NCBI GenBank assembly: GCA_015350385.1
Contig: WNKI01000001.1
Coordinates: 12,374,528-12,438,527 of the forward strand
Length of the DNA: 64,000 nucleotides
Reading direction: 5' to 3'
Source of the DNA: Aculops lycopersici
Lineage: Eukaryota; Arthropoda; Arachnida; Trombidiformes; Eriophyidae
In this document: one piece after another, positions 32,702 to 43,798 of the stretch
How positions within the stretch are numbered: the stretch's first letter is position 1
How the letters are laid out: each line of letters starts with the position of its first letter
Translations under genes and position numbers: made by a program
Notes under the pieces: model-generated
Told to the model about the DNA's origin: nothing
Database searches by the model: none
The model's input: the letters and a program-made list of their open reading frames with translations, nothing else

Positions 32702-35700
32702 ATGGGCGCCCCACATACGGCCGCAACCACGCGACACAAGCGCGCGCGGCGAGCAACTGTGATACTCATCCAAATTTTACTGCATCTCACGCTAGTTGTT
32801 GGCGAAATTCAAGTTGTTAGCAAGCAACAGCAACATTCGTTGCCACAGGAGACACTAAAGACTCACCCGATACAAACTAATCAATTCGAAGAAACATTGC
32901 AACCGAACACCAGACGGCAGATGGGAAGCTCGCAAGACTCGGCATCCAAACGGCAAGAGACAAGTTACAGCCAAGACGAGAATTTGAAGGAGAAAGAAGC
33001 TCAACTGCTGCGTGTGGCCGAGCTGATGAATTTGGCCGCCTCGAGTACCATTTCACCTGCGACTTCAATCAATAGCCATGACAATGACTTTCAGCCGACA
33101 ACTCAAATACCTGAATCGGCAAGTGAACTTCCGGCCACAGTGACGAGTGTCGAGGTGCCTCCCGATGGTCGGCGTGTTGTGAGTGATGACAGGCAGACTG
33201 TTGATGAGCATGAAGGGTCGAGAGACAAGGAGACCAATGAGATACTTGGCGCCGAGAGTGGTGGCGAGGGCGCAAGTTTTGCGACGACCAGAGCACCGCT
33301 AGAAACGAGCTCGAGTCAAACAGAGACAATAAGTGCCGAGTTGTTGCATGACCACAAGGATGCAGCCGATAAACTGCCCTTCCAAATGTCGAATGATCAA
33401 CGACGAGACCAAAGGTCAAATTTTAATTTTAAGAGTGAGGCGCCCGAGTTGCATCTGGGCGGTTGGACGCCGACACAAACTGGCACCACCAAGACCAGCG
33501 ACCGCAATTCCCACCAACGACCCGCGACCAGAGATTTTAAGCGACATCAGCAGCAACAATCGCCAGTCAAACCGAGATATCCGATGGCAGGACTTGAGCC
33601 GAGGCCAACGGAATTGCAACTCAACGCCAAGCGAGTGAGTTTTCCTCAAATGGATGTCACGTACCAATCGTCACTTCAGCCGCAACATGTGCCGCCGCCT
33701 CAGTCGCCGCCACCACAAGCTCTAATGATGCAACCGATGGAAATCAGATGGAACCCGGCCACAATCAACAGGCCCCAAGTTGGAAGTGAAACGAGCGCAT
33801 TTGCTGTTCCATCGAGTGATTTGATATTCCAACAACTCGGACAATCGGTGGCCGAAACGGGCCCCAGCGATGCAGCAACAACAACAGCATCAGAGACCAG
33901 ATTTCCCAAGTCACCGGCTCCATTTGTTACTTCGATCAAAGTGAGAAGTCGCGGCTTGATTCCTCGACTTGCAGCCAAACTTCTCGGCGGCGGCGACAAA
34001 AGTCAGGAGACAGAGACCATGAAGCAGCAGCACAGTTTTCGTTTTCCAATGCACAACTCGCCGCTTGTCACCCCATCCAAAGATTCGTCCAAATCCTCGA
34101 GTCCAAATGCAAAACTATTCCCAAGTGCGGGACTCGTGCGCAGTTTCTTCGCTCGAGACTCATTCATACGGCCAAACAAACAAGAGCCTCGTCCACAAGC
34201 TCAATCTCAATCCAAATCTCAGACGCAAGTTAACACACAACAACAACAACAGCCGGCACAAAGCTTAATGCTACTTAATGGTCAAGTTTACTCAGTGCTC
34301 TCGCCGCCGCCTCTCCCGAACTCGGGCTATCCGCCCAGCGAGCAAACAGGTGGCGGCACAAGTTCCGGTGGCGAAATCTTCGATCACGCAACCAGCGACA
34401 CAAGCGAGTTTCCCATCTTCGAGGCGATGAGTGCTCATCAGCAGGCGACGATGGAAGCACAGGCGCCCGCGAGCCTGGCAACGGGCAACTTGCGTTGCGA
34501 TCGGCCGCGCCACATAATCCAAGCCGATCGCACGGTCGTCGATCACATTCTCCAAAGTCAGCAAAACTTTGTTGTCGCTCGGGTGCCCATCAAGAAGTAT
34601 GTGCGACCGGAAGTGACCAGCCCGCCAAGTCAGCTCAACTATCACGCCTATCCAATGCCATTAATGGCAGCCACGGCAATGAGTGCGCCACCCCAGAGTT
34701 ATCCGGCGGCCAGCGTACCGTCGCCCTATGGGCGGCCAGTGCCAGCCGCCTATGCCTTCGCTAGCACTGGCCGAGTGCCTCTTTACCAGTCGCCGAGTAT
34801 TGAGGTGTCCGCTTCGGTTCCCCGTAGTAGCGTGTGGCAATCACTAGCTAATTTTGTGAGCAGTATTCGGCAATCGCGGAGACCAGCAGCAAGCGGGGGA
34901 GGTGCGAGCTACATGGAGGCCACCAGTCCCAGCGCAGTGCTTATCGACGGACCCTTGATTTTGGCTTCGAAACGAAAGAAACGCAGTGCAGTCGACCAGT
35001 GGACTCGACCACCTGATCCCATCGGACTGATTAGAGACCATGCAGCCTACGCAGCTTCCATGGTGAGTCGCCAGTTCCTAGACCCCATGCTAGGTAGTGC
35101 TTCCACCGCTCAAAGTAACCAGATTGATCCCATGCGCCGACTGCTCATGCTCAAAACAAGCAGCGAGAGTGAAGTTTGCTCTCCAATTGCCCACTTGGGC
35201 GCCAAGATAAAGTATAGCTGCGTGCCAAACTATTGTGTTGCCTTGGCTCTGGCTACCTCTTCCCAGCGACAGCAGGTAAATTTGTCCGGCCAACAAGATT
35301 CCTCAGGTGGTTTCGGTGGCAGCCACTATGCAGCAGGAAGTGCCCTGGAACAAACAAATGTTCGCGGACCAGTCTCTCAATTTGCTGCCAACAACGAGGA
35401 GCAACAACCTGTTCAGGTGCAACAATTTGACGACCTGCCAACGCCGGCACCACTTGTCACCTATACCCACGTCAACGCCTACCAGCCCCCCGAAATGACG
35501 AAATGGACGCAACCTCAGCATCACCAGTTCGTCACCACAACGCAAACTCTCGACGCCCTCGCCCATCAGGACAGTCACTTTGGCGAGCAGACCAACGAGG
35601 ACGCCGCCCTCTACCTCCAGTACCCGAGCGGCCCACTCCCTCCGGTTCATCAAACTACCGTCTCGCCCACCAGCTCAACAACCCGGCGTCCCATCCCGGC

Positions 35701-38542
35701 ACTCCCCTCATCTGGCTTCGGTCTTATCCCGAGCCGAGGGCCAGCGGGAGTGACCTTTGGCACAGCCTACATTCGCACCTCGCCACACCCAACAAACTGG
35801 CAGGCGTCTGGCAGCCAGAACTTGGGCCAAAAGTCGCGGGTGCGCCACGCGCCAGCCAACTCGGCGCTGGCCATCAAGTTATCGCGGCCAGCATCTCAGC
35901 AAAGTAACGGTGGCGTCGGCGGCAACCAGATGGATTCCGGCCACCAACTCGACGGCGAACTCGATTCGGGCGCTTTGAGTGGAAGTGGCGGCGCACCGAA
36001 CGAGTTTTTATCGGCAGTCGACGATCAACTGGAGCAACCAATTCGAGTGCATAATAAGCGTCGCAAATTTAGACCCACAGAGCTGCCACCAACAGGAAGG
36101 CGAGTGCATCAGAAGCAGCAGCAGCAACAACAACAACAACAACGTCAACACCAGCAGTATTATTATCAGCAGCCTGCCATCGAAAACGGAGGTTCGGGTG
36201 CGGAAAACTCGCTGGTTGAGAATGTGCCTCGAGTTAGGGTGCCCGCCTCGCGGTACGGCAACGCGGCCGGCAGAAAGTTGAGCCAGCAGCAGGAGCCAGT
36301 CGAGAGGTTAGCGGGCGGAGGTTATGTAAACACTCGGCCGCCAGCAGTCGACTACTCGGCCGACGACGAGAGTAGCCCAACGGGCGACCATGATGACGAC
36401 TTGACTAGCAACTTTGCGCCCGAACAGTCCGACTACGAACAGCCGGCTCCGGTTGAGGTGCGTCATTCGGGCAACGAGTTGCGCAACAACAACAACAACA
36501 ATCAGGAGTCTCCAGTTAATGTGGGCGAATTGATTCCGATTCCGATTCGGGAGAAGAAGTTTAAACGCCACTACGAGCGGCCGCCGAGTGGCTCGCCGCC
36601 AGTTAGCGTGCGCTACGGACTGAGGCAGTCGTTGCCGCTTCCGCCACCGGAGAAGAGCGAGGAGTTCATGGGGCAAGTGCAGCAAGGCGACGAGGAAACC
36701 ACAACGCAGAGTCCGATCCCGATGGCCGAGTTGGGTGGTCCGATGAACGGAAGCACCACTGAGTGCGACTGCAACAAGCCAACCAGCGCGCCACTCGACG
36801 AGCGCCGACCGCAGCACCACCATCAGCAACAGCCAACGGCCGCTAGGTCCCATGCAAACAATCGACCTGCGCCACAGCCAACAAGTCGCAGTCGGTCGCC
36901 GATGAGTCAGGTGGCCATGCAGAATCAGCAGCATCCGGCGAGCAGCGAGGATTCGAGTGGTCGGTCAATACATCCGAGTGGCCAGTCGAGCCAACCACCG
37001 AAGGATCGACGCCAAACTCAAACGAGTGCCATGGGCCTGCGCTACTCCACCAGGCGACCCTACAACTTGCGCAACACAACCTACAGAAACATTCAACTAA
37101 CCAACTCGGCCACTCTATTGCCGTTACATCAGTTGCACGACCATCAGCAGCCAATGGTTTCGGCGGGAACTCCGCTTCATCAGAATGCAGACATGAGCAC
37201 CACCACTGCGGCCACGAGAACCAGTTTGCCAGTTACGCAACAGCAGCAACAACAACAACAGAATCGACTAACACCAAACAACCAAACCCAGTTTGACGAC
37301 TCGGCTCACGGGGATCCACTCATCGAGCGACAGGTGAGCTTCAATTTGCAGGGGAAGCGGAAGCACTACGTCGAGGATGGGATTGCCAATCTTCTGCCCC
37401 CAAGTGACCAGGGCGACGACGACCACGAGCATACCGGGCGCCACAACGGTAGTGGAGAGTCGGTGCCTAGCGAGTCGGCGGGCGACGACGATGCGGACAA
37501 GTTGGCGGCCAAAAGGAACTGGCGCCGAGCCAACAGCAATGAAAAGAGCAACAATGAAACCCGTGCTGCCAACACCTCCGCTGACTCCGAAGAGGACGAG
37601 GGAAACTTGGCAACGAGGACGAGAACCAGGACAAACACAACTTTTAGGCCAGCCTCAGTGAATGACATTGTGGCGCAAGCGAGACGCGAGCGCAGCAACG
37701 AAACCACAAGCTCGTCGACAGTCAACCAATTGACTACCCGCGCACCTGACGCCACCGGTTCGGCTCGGGAGACTGCCGACGGCGAGGATAACGAAAACTT
37801 TACGCCACATCAATACCAAATCCAATTGCGTTGGAATAATGTGAGCAGCGCCGAGTCTACGCCGGCATTCTCTGGGGCGCCCTCGGAGCGACAAAGTAAG
37901 CGGCTGATGGGAGCGGAGGGCGAGCATTCCACTGATTGGGACAAACTGAAGGAGATGGTGAGAGATAGACTCTTTGAGCATCGAGAGGAGGAGCATTGGC
38001 ACACGAGAAAACGGGAAAGGGGTTCGAAGAGACGCAAGCTGGTGGGCGGTAAGTGGCAACTGGTCGACTTGGACCCGAACGAAGCGCCACTTGTGCCCAA
38101 AGGAAGTCTCGACTATGGACCGCATGCAACCCAAAGGGAGACGCCAATCGGTGGGCAGCTACCAAACGAACCAACCAATTCGCAAATCGCCAGCCACTTT
38201 GCCATTCCAACGCCAAACTTTCGCCAGTCGGCCAAGTTCCTCGATTGGGTTCAGCGGGACGTCGACCTAAAGAGTGATCCCGGCGAGCCGACCAGCGATG
38301 CCAGCACCACAACTCAAGCGTCGAGTCGAGCGCTAAACTCCACCCGCGAGCCGATCAGTTTGTCGCTGATGCCGAGCAGTGAGAGTCGACTGCTTAAATT
38401 CGATACGCCGTCGGTTTCCTCGTCCACTCCACCACCAAACGCGAGCAACGGAACTTCTGAGCCACAGAAAACAACGTTACAAGAACCAGAGATGCGAGTT
38501 AATAGTATCAACCAAACTGAAAACTCGCCTACTGATCGCTGA
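32702..38542 (+). CDS. Giant secreted low-complexity protein, 1,946 residues, unrecognised
   Basis: A single uninterrupted frame. From ATG 32702 the protein begins with a basic n-region (HKRARR) and a hydrophobic core (TVILIQILLHLTLVVG), a clear signal peptide ending near residue 32. The rest is mostly Gln/Ser/Thr/Pro/Asn-rich and probably disordered, with poly-Gln tracts (for example 36115-36140). A dibasic KRKKR ending at residue 761 looks like a furin site; just after it lies the most structured-looking stretch, helical and carrying three Cys (EVCSPIAHL, KYSCVPNYC). Only about six Cys occur in the mature chain. There are many N-glycosylation sequons. It lies antisense inside the inferred large teneurin intron. 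I recognise no family; an extracellular matrix, cuticle or mucin-like role is a guess. The frame length alone makes chance very unlikely. Confidence 0.75.
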   Translation: MGAPHTAATTRHKRARRATVILIQILLHLTLVVGEIQVVSKQQQHSLPQETLKTHPIQTNQFEETLQPNTRRQMGSSQDSASKRQETSYSQDENLKEKEAQLLRVAELMNLAASSTISPATSINSHDNDFQPTTQIPESASELPATVTSVEVPPDGRRVVSDDRQTVDEHEGSRDKETNEILGAESGGEGASFATTRAPLETSSSQTETISAELLHDHKDAADKLPFQMSNDQRRDQRSNFNFKSEAPELHLGGWTPTQTGTTKTSDRNSHQRPATRDFKRHQQQQSPVKPRYPMAGLEPRPTELQLNAKRVSFPQMDVTYQSSLQPQHVPPPQSPPPQALMMQPMEIRWNPATINRPQVGSETSAFAVPSSDLIFQQLGQSVAETGPSDAATTTASETRFPKSPAPFVTSIKVRSRGLIPRLAAKLLGGGDKSQETETMKQQHSFRFPMHNSPLVTPSKDSSKSSSPNAKLFPSAGLVRSFFARDSFIRPNKQEPRPQAQSQSKSQTQVNTQQQQQPAQSLMLLNGQVYSVLSPPPLPNSGYPPSEQTGGGTSSGGEIFDHATSDTSEFPIFEAMSAHQQATMEAQAPASLATGNLRCDRPRHIIQADRTVVDHILQSQQNFVVARVPIKKYVRPEVTSPPSQLNYHAYPMPLMAATAMSAPPQSYPAASVPSPYGRPVPAAYAFASTGRVPLYQSPSIEVSASVPRSSVWQSLANFVSSIRQSRRPAASGGGASYMEATSPSAVLIDGPLILASKRKKRSAVDQWTRPPDPIGLIRDHAAYAASMVSRQFLDPMLGSASTAQSNQIDPMRRLLMLKTSSESEVCSPIAHLGAKIKYSCVPNYCVALALATSSQRQQVNLSGQQDSSGGFGGSHYAAGSALEQTNVRGPVSQFAANNEEQQPVQVQQFDDLPTPAPLVTYTHVNAYQPPEMTKWTQPQHHQFVTTTQTLDALAHQDSHFGEQTNEDAALYLQYPSGPLPPVHQTTVSPTSSTTRRPIPALPSSGFGLIPSRGPAGVTFGTAYIRTSPHPTNWQASGSQNLGQKSRVRHAPANSALAIKLSRPASQQSNGGVGGNQMDSGHQLDGELDSGALSGSGGAPNEFLSAVDDQLEQPIRVHNKRRKFRPTELPPTGRRVHQKQQQQQQQQQRQHQQYYYQQPAIENGGSGAENSLVENVPRVRVPASRYGNAAGRKLSQQQEPVERLAGGGYVNTRPPAVDYSADDESSPTGDHDDDLTSNFAPEQSDYEQPAPVEVRHSGNELRNNNNNNQESPVNVGELIPIPIREKKFKRHYERPPSGSPPVSVRYGLRQSLPLPPPEKSEEFMGQVQQGDEETTTQSPIPMAELGGPMNGSTTECDCNKPTSAPLDERRPQHHHQQQPTAARSHANNRPAPQPTSRSRSPMSQVAMQNQQHPASSEDSSGRSIHPSGQSSQPPKDRRQTQTSAMGLRYSTRRPYNLRNTTYRNIQLTNSATLLPLHQLHDHQQPMVSAGTPLHQNADMSTTTAATRTSLPVTQQQQQQQQNRLTPNNQTQFDDSAHGDPLIERQVSFNLQGKRKHYVEDGIANLLPPSDQGDDDHEHTGRHNGSGESVPSESAGDDDADKLAAKRNWRRANSNEKSNNETRAANTSADSEEDEGNLATRTRTRTNTTFRPASVNDIVAQARRERSNETTSSSTVNQLTTRAPDATGSARETADGEDNENFTPHQYQIQLRWNNVSSAESTPAFSGAPSERQSKRLMGAEGEHSTDWDKLKEMVRDRLFEHREEEHWHTRKRERGSKRRKLVGGKWQLVDLDPNEAPLVPKGSLDYGPHATQRETPIGGQLPNEPTNSQIASHFAIPTPNFRQSAKFLDWVQRDVDLKSDPGEPTSDASTTTQASSRALNSTREPISLSLMPSSESRLLKFDTPSVSSSTPPPNASNGTSEPQKTTLQEPEMRVNSINQTENSPTDR

Positions 38543-41462
38543 GGCCCCAAATCCGATCGAGTGACTCACACTCGAGAGCCAAGCGAGTGCACGTGCATCT
38601 CTAGGCGCGACCCTAGGCGCTTGCAAGGGTCGCGTGAGTATGTGCATCTGCATCTGTATCATAGTCCTTGGATTTGGAGTTGAAGTTGCCGGGCTCACTG
38701 GCCTCATGTCACAAAAACTAAGTTGCTTATGGGAGCGAGCGAGAGAAAATAAACAGCAAACACCAAATCCACTCTTCAGTTTCTCCAATATCCACTCGCC
38801 GTCAAGAGAGCAGCAGCCGCTAATTAATCTCCGCGGCCGCCGATCGTCCGCCATCATTAATCTTTCGTCGCTCGTCAGTGTAGCGAGCGGCGCCTCAGCA
38901 ACTCGGTGGCTGCCGAGCCAGCTAATTAATGGCTCGGCTCAACTTCCGCTCGATCACCTAGCCAGGCGAGCGAGTGACGCTAAGCAGACGGCAGCGCGGA
39001 TCAGTCGACTTTCCGCTTTAATTATTCAAAAGTCGCAGGGGTCCAAGTGAGCGAGTTAGTCGAGCGCCGGTCGCATCAGAGCGCCATACGAAAAGTCGCT
39101 CGACTTTTGGTCTCGTAAAAACTCGCCAGCTAGTTGACAGTGTATCTAGTGGGCGAGTCTCTTGGTTGTTGGAGTTTTTTATTACCTTGTTGCCTGCGGG
39201 CCCATAAATCAAACTTGCTGCTCGCGCGGCTTCCGTCGCTCGAGTCGTCGTCGCGATCGCAGTTGCCTGCTAACTCGCAGTCGCAACACGACTTGTCTCT
39301 TGGTGCCCATACAACGGGACACATGCAAATGGCGCCTCCCGCGGGAGTTTCCCTCGTCGGCCGGCCGATCAGCAGCTTGGCCAGGTGAGTTTCGAGCAAA
39401 CAGAAGTCTAATTGCGGCCGACACGAGACTTTGAGAGCTGCGCATTGGAGGCGAGGGAGACATGCGCGCCCATCGATCGGTCAGTCGGGCAAGAGGCTCG
39501 AGTTGCGTCGCCTAATTGCGTCCGCCGGCCGAGCGGAAGTTGGCGGCCAATAAAAGCGATCGCGTGATTCGCTGCTGCCGATCGCTGCTCCTGTGGCTGG
39601 AAGCTCGCTGCTCACCGTGGGGCTTCCGGTGCCACGAGCGGCCAGTGGAATCGGCCGCCGATTGTTAGTGTGCGCCAGTGGGGCGACCAAAGCCCAATAT
39701 TTGCCCAGCGGACAGAATGAATGATTACAAATTCATTGCGAGTTTCGTTGTTCGGATCGGTGTTTGTTGGCTGATACTGTGGCGCTTCGGCCAACAATTA
39801 CCCAGTATCAGCCGGCGAGAAACAAAGACGACGAGCCATCGAGACTGAAGCAGAAGGAGAGGCAGAAGCAGAGGAGAGGTTCGCAATAATTCAATTGCAG
39901 CGCCCAACACACGACTTTATGGTTGCGGCCGCAATAAAGTCGCCAGCAACTTGTTTAATTGGCGGCCAACCGGAAGCTGGCGAGGGAAGTTGTGTTTTCC
40001 AGTCTCCAGACTGCATTCTCTAGTCTTCGGTCGCTATAGTCGGTGTTGTTGGATCGACGGGCTTGCAGTTTGGGTCTCGGCGTCAAGTTGGCGACCATTG
40101 TGCCTTAATGTGCCAACTTTCCATTGAGCGTGAACTATTAGCCGAGTGGAGATTTGCGTCCGCCGAGTTGCATTTGCGTCTCTCCAACTAGAGGAACTTT
40201 TAGTTTGCTCGCTACTCGCCACTGACGACGAGCAGTGGAAATCGCGACTTCCATTGGAGGAGGAATTAAATGGGCGCAAATAACAGCAACAATAATCGTA
40301 ACGACGTCGGCCATAATAATAACATAGTTGGTTGCGCAACTACAACTCTAACTGGCGCCACATCGAAAACTACAACAACGACTACAACTGAACTGAACTC
40401 GCAAACTACAACTAAAACCGCCGCCGAGCTTCGGTTTAAAACTCTCGTCGTGGACTTTTCAGGGAGTCGAGTTTACAACCAGCGAGCGGGAAACACAATG
40501 AGCTTTGCGACTCGCTGGTTGCCAGTAATCAAGTTGATTATTCGGCCGCCGAGCTTGCCGTCGATTTAAAGTTTCCGTGGAGTTCAGTTGGCCGCTGCTG
40601 CTGCTTCCACTGGCGCTTCGTGGTCGTGGTCGTCGTAACTCTAGTTGCCGAAACAAACTATCAGTGAGTTTGAAGTCGCGCGCCCGAATCGCTCAATCAA
40701 CGTCAATCGGGGGCCGCGATGATTCATGCGTCCGATTTGTCGGTTTGCGCTGGAGGCAGAGACGAGAGACCGACCAACTTGAGCCGGGGTGTCGGGTCTT
40801 TGCAAGTTTGAGGCCAGCATCCACTTGGGGCATCCGAGGAGAGCGATTGCTTGGCTAACTGGGGGCGAATGGTCGACAGGCAAGCGGATGGGAAGACAGA
40901 GACAGGGACAGACAGGCGAAAGTTTGGCCCCCAAACTTCAACAAAGTGGAATCTCCTCGGGCGCCGAGGCGATGATTTGACTGACATTGATTTATGCGCG
41001 CGCTATTTGTTTACTCCCGCTTAGCTTGGGGCTAAACGCCGAGACGCGGCTAAAGTTCAAGTCAAGACTTGAGGACAGTGAGGGCGACGCAGCCGAAGAG
41101 GCGTGAACATTCGCGGGACGGCCACTTCCGGATCGAGTGGCAAGCGCAACGCGCTGAGCCGCCCGAGGATTACGTGACTTTAAACGAATCGGGCAACGGC
41201 GACAAGATTATTAATTCCGTCGAGCGTCAACGCAGTTCACCGACCAGGGGCCAAATTAAACTGGCGCCTCGCTCTAAAAGCACCTTAGCCGCCTCTCTTT
41301 TCCAGTTTGGATCAGCTCGACGCTCTTGAGAGTCGCTCTATTAGATTTGGAACGCTTGTCACTTGGATTCAATTTCGTCTGGCAGTGAGAGGCGAGTTCA
41401 AGTTGAGAACCAAAAACGAAGAGACAGTAGCCAAAAAGGGAGACTCGCTCCAATGAACTCAC
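38543..41462. other. Gene-free stretch, remainder of the probable teneurin intron
   Basis: It holds the 3' UTR of the giant secreted-protein gene on the left and intron sequence up to the donor at 41462. Short frames on both strands show no family features. Confidence 0.5.
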
Positions 41463-42203
41463 CTTCGAGGCCGGAAGTCGGCAACGGGAATCCGGCCGCC
41501 CAGTTTGCTGCCCATTGGCGCTGGTGGCGGCGGCGGTTCGCTCTTTGGCGCCCCCGAGATCATCTCGCTCTTGGTGTCCGCCGATGGGTCCACATTGCAC
41601 AAGGGATTGGCGTAAATTCGAGCGCTCGGGTTCAAGTTTGGTCTTGGGGTTTGTTGAGCTTGAAGTTTCCTAGTTTTTTGTTGCTTTTGTTGCTGCTGAA
41701 CGATGGGCGAGTTTTGGTTAGAAAAGTAGTCGCTGGTCACGCTGCCACTTCGGTCCTTAGATTGCAATAAACTCGCTCGCCTCGCCGCAGTCACCAGCCG
41801 GTTCTCTGTCACTCCAGTTTCCGGCACGCCCTCTCGGTCTCGATCCCGCTCACCTTCGGCCAAATTCTTATTGGAATCTGTATCCTGAGGTTCATCCGGC
41901 GGATTGTTTTGTTGATTAATGTATTCACTAGCTCGTCTCCTTCGCGCCTCTCGCTTGTTTCTTGTTGCTTCTCGCGCTCGTTGATGCTCTCGACTGACCG
42001 ACCGACGGGAAAGTGTCCAAGTTGTGGACTGGTAGTCGCCATCGTGAGGATTGGGGTCCACCTGCGCGCGCACAACCACTTGCTCCATGTGCCCTAGGCG
42101 CTCCGCTAGTGACTCATCCGCTTTGCAATCGAGCAGCGGACCACTACCGCCGCCTGGTGATGCGGGATCCATTGGGCCGGCACCGCTGCTGCCGACTGGC
42201 GGC
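41463..42203 (-). CDS. Ten-m: Probable 5' coding exon of teneurin (intracellular domain)
   Basis: An open minus-strand frame of about 247 codons flanked by a good acceptor (GTCTGTTGCAG, exon from 42203) and a perfect donor (CGAAG/GTGAGT, ending 41463). An in-frame ATG at 42172 (MDPASPGGGSG) could be the start. The content is polar, with Arg/Ser stretches (TTWTLSRRS), GSVTSDYFSNQNSP and a Pro run (SEPPPPPAPMG), as in a cytoplasmic domain. The donor leaves two bases (AG); the teneurin exon at 29367 begins C-CAC and follows an ACTAAC branch-like site, so the join is in frame. From ATG 42172 the four exons total 6,315 bases, 2,104 residues. The link to teneurin is inferred; it could belong to another gene. 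Confidence 0.45.
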
Positions 42204-42752
42204 CTGCAACAGACCCGCAACTTCGATCAATTTTCTCCTTGGCCTTTCTGCTTTTTTGCTACGAATTTTGAAGGTGAAGTTACGCCGTTAGTATTTGGCT
42301 TGAAGAGAAGGTATGGATACGGGAACAGTGGCGCCACTTCGTGAGTGGGCCGAGAACTAGTGCAAGAAAAAACATGTGTTAGCGCTCTCGTCGTGAGCGT
42401 TGAACTTTCCATTGGAAACAGGCCGCTGAAACGCACGCAAAATCCTCGGCCGATGTGCACGTTGTTTGCTGCCTGGAGTTTGTTTACAAATGCGCCGATT
42501 GAGATTTGCAAAGTCCGCGTGGTCTCGACTCGAAATGCATTCCGAGTATCCTCATGATTGTTAACATTATTACTATTGTTGGATTGCTCAAACTGTCAGC
42601 CTACTTGACTAGCTATTTCCACAAGCAGACGAGCTGAGCCCAAAATCCAACTCTCAGGACAACAAGCCAGCAACCATTGTTCTGTCTTTTCTATCCAGGG
42701 ACATTAAAAGTAAGCTAATTCTTTTAGATAACCTCATCATCAGCAACAAATC
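42204..42752. other. Intergenic or intronic, between the 5' exon and LLPH
   Basis: About 550 bases, including the LLPH promoter and leader on the right. No coding frame is supported. Confidence 0.5.
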
Positions 42753-43100
42753 ATGTCCAAAAGCCTGAGATCCAAGCGCAAGAGGAAGATTCGCGCTGAG
42801 AAGAGAGTAGTTAATGCAAAGAAGGAGCTCGTCAAGTTGAGACAAGTGGCCGAGAAGTTGCACAAGATGCCCGCGGATCAGCTGCCCGACATCCAGCTCG
42901 TTGACGCCTCGGCGATGGAAGTGGACGGTGGCGAGCGCAATTCCTCAAACAGAAGCAAGATTCCCAAGATCAATTCTCAGTGGATGAACCAGCGAAAGAT
43001 AAAGACCATCAAGAGTCAGCTAAAGAAGCATGCAAAGAAGAAGGGACGCAGAGGGGGACCAGCTAGTGTTGGCTCTCGTAAGGCCAAAAAGAGCAAGTAG
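42753..43100 (+). CDS. LLPH: LLP homolog (nucleolar, small basic protein)
   Basis: A 115-residue, very basic, intronless protein (human LLPH 129). The family signature is at the start, MSKSLRSKRKRKIRAEKR, and in WMNQRKIKTIKSQ near residue 80, with a Lys/Arg-rich tail. LLPH proteins are nucleolar and linked to large-subunit ribosome assembly and, in Aplysia, long-term facilitation. AATAAA at 43106-43111 follows the stop by only a few bases. Confidence 0.88.
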   Translation: MSKSLRSKRKRKIRAEKRVVNAKKELVKLRQVAEKLHKMPADQLPDIQLVDASAMEVDGGERNSSNRSKIPKINSQWMNQRKIKTIKSQLKKHAKKKGRRGGPASVGSRKAKKSK

Positions 43101-43780
43101 TAGGAAATAAACTAAATTAAGTCCAATTCAGTGAGTCTTTATCTTTATGTCCGTTCACCTGATACGCTCCTGTGAGTTCGTTTCTCGTTGCTTCCGTCTC
43201 AATTGCTCCAGATGTCGCGCGTGCAGCCTGGCGAGTGAGGAACCAAGCGACCAACCACCTGACAGGCGCGTCGAGTGCAAGTGCGCAAATAATTGAATGA
43301 TCGCAGGCAACCAGGTAGTCGACTGACTGATCGGAGCTGGAAGCAAATCGAAAGCTTGCGATGCCATATGAATGCAAATTGGCCGCCCACTTTGCCAGTG
43401 CTACTCGTGCAGACGACACGCGCAACCGCCGCTAACAAGACCGCGACAAACACGACAACGAGACGTCGGCGCGGATAGCTAGCTAGTTGCCCGGCTGCTT
43501 GGCTCGCTGACTGTAGGCCACTAGCTTGCGGCTAGCCAACTCGGCACTCAATCTTTTATTACTCATTTCCTTCGTCGGAGGCGCAGATTTGCTTTCATTC
43601 CTCTCGCTCAAAGTTCGCCTAGTTCGACTGGCAACTCCACAGACGAGCGCCACTTCCGCTCTCTCTCTCCCCTCTCTCGCTATGCGCCCAACTCTCTTTG
43701 CCGCGGCTGATTGGCGCTGCGCATAAACACGAATAGCCACTTAGGTCGCTACAGTTACTTTGCTGCGGTCGCTCGTCTTG

Positions 43781-43798
43781 CTCTCTCTCTCTCTCTCT
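43781..43798. repeat. (CT)n microsatellite
   Basis: Nine CT units in noncoding sequence between LLPH and the RGS gene. Confidence 0.9.

Noticed and set aside
36308..36934. 208-codon minus-strand frame inside the giant secreted-protein gene
   Set aside because: A shadow of the plus-strand Gln/Pro/Ser codons; composition is Arg/Leu/Val-biased as expected from the complement.
42711..42735. Possible intron (GTAAGC ... TTTTAG) just before LLPH
   Set aside because: The span would be about 20 bases, too short for splicing.
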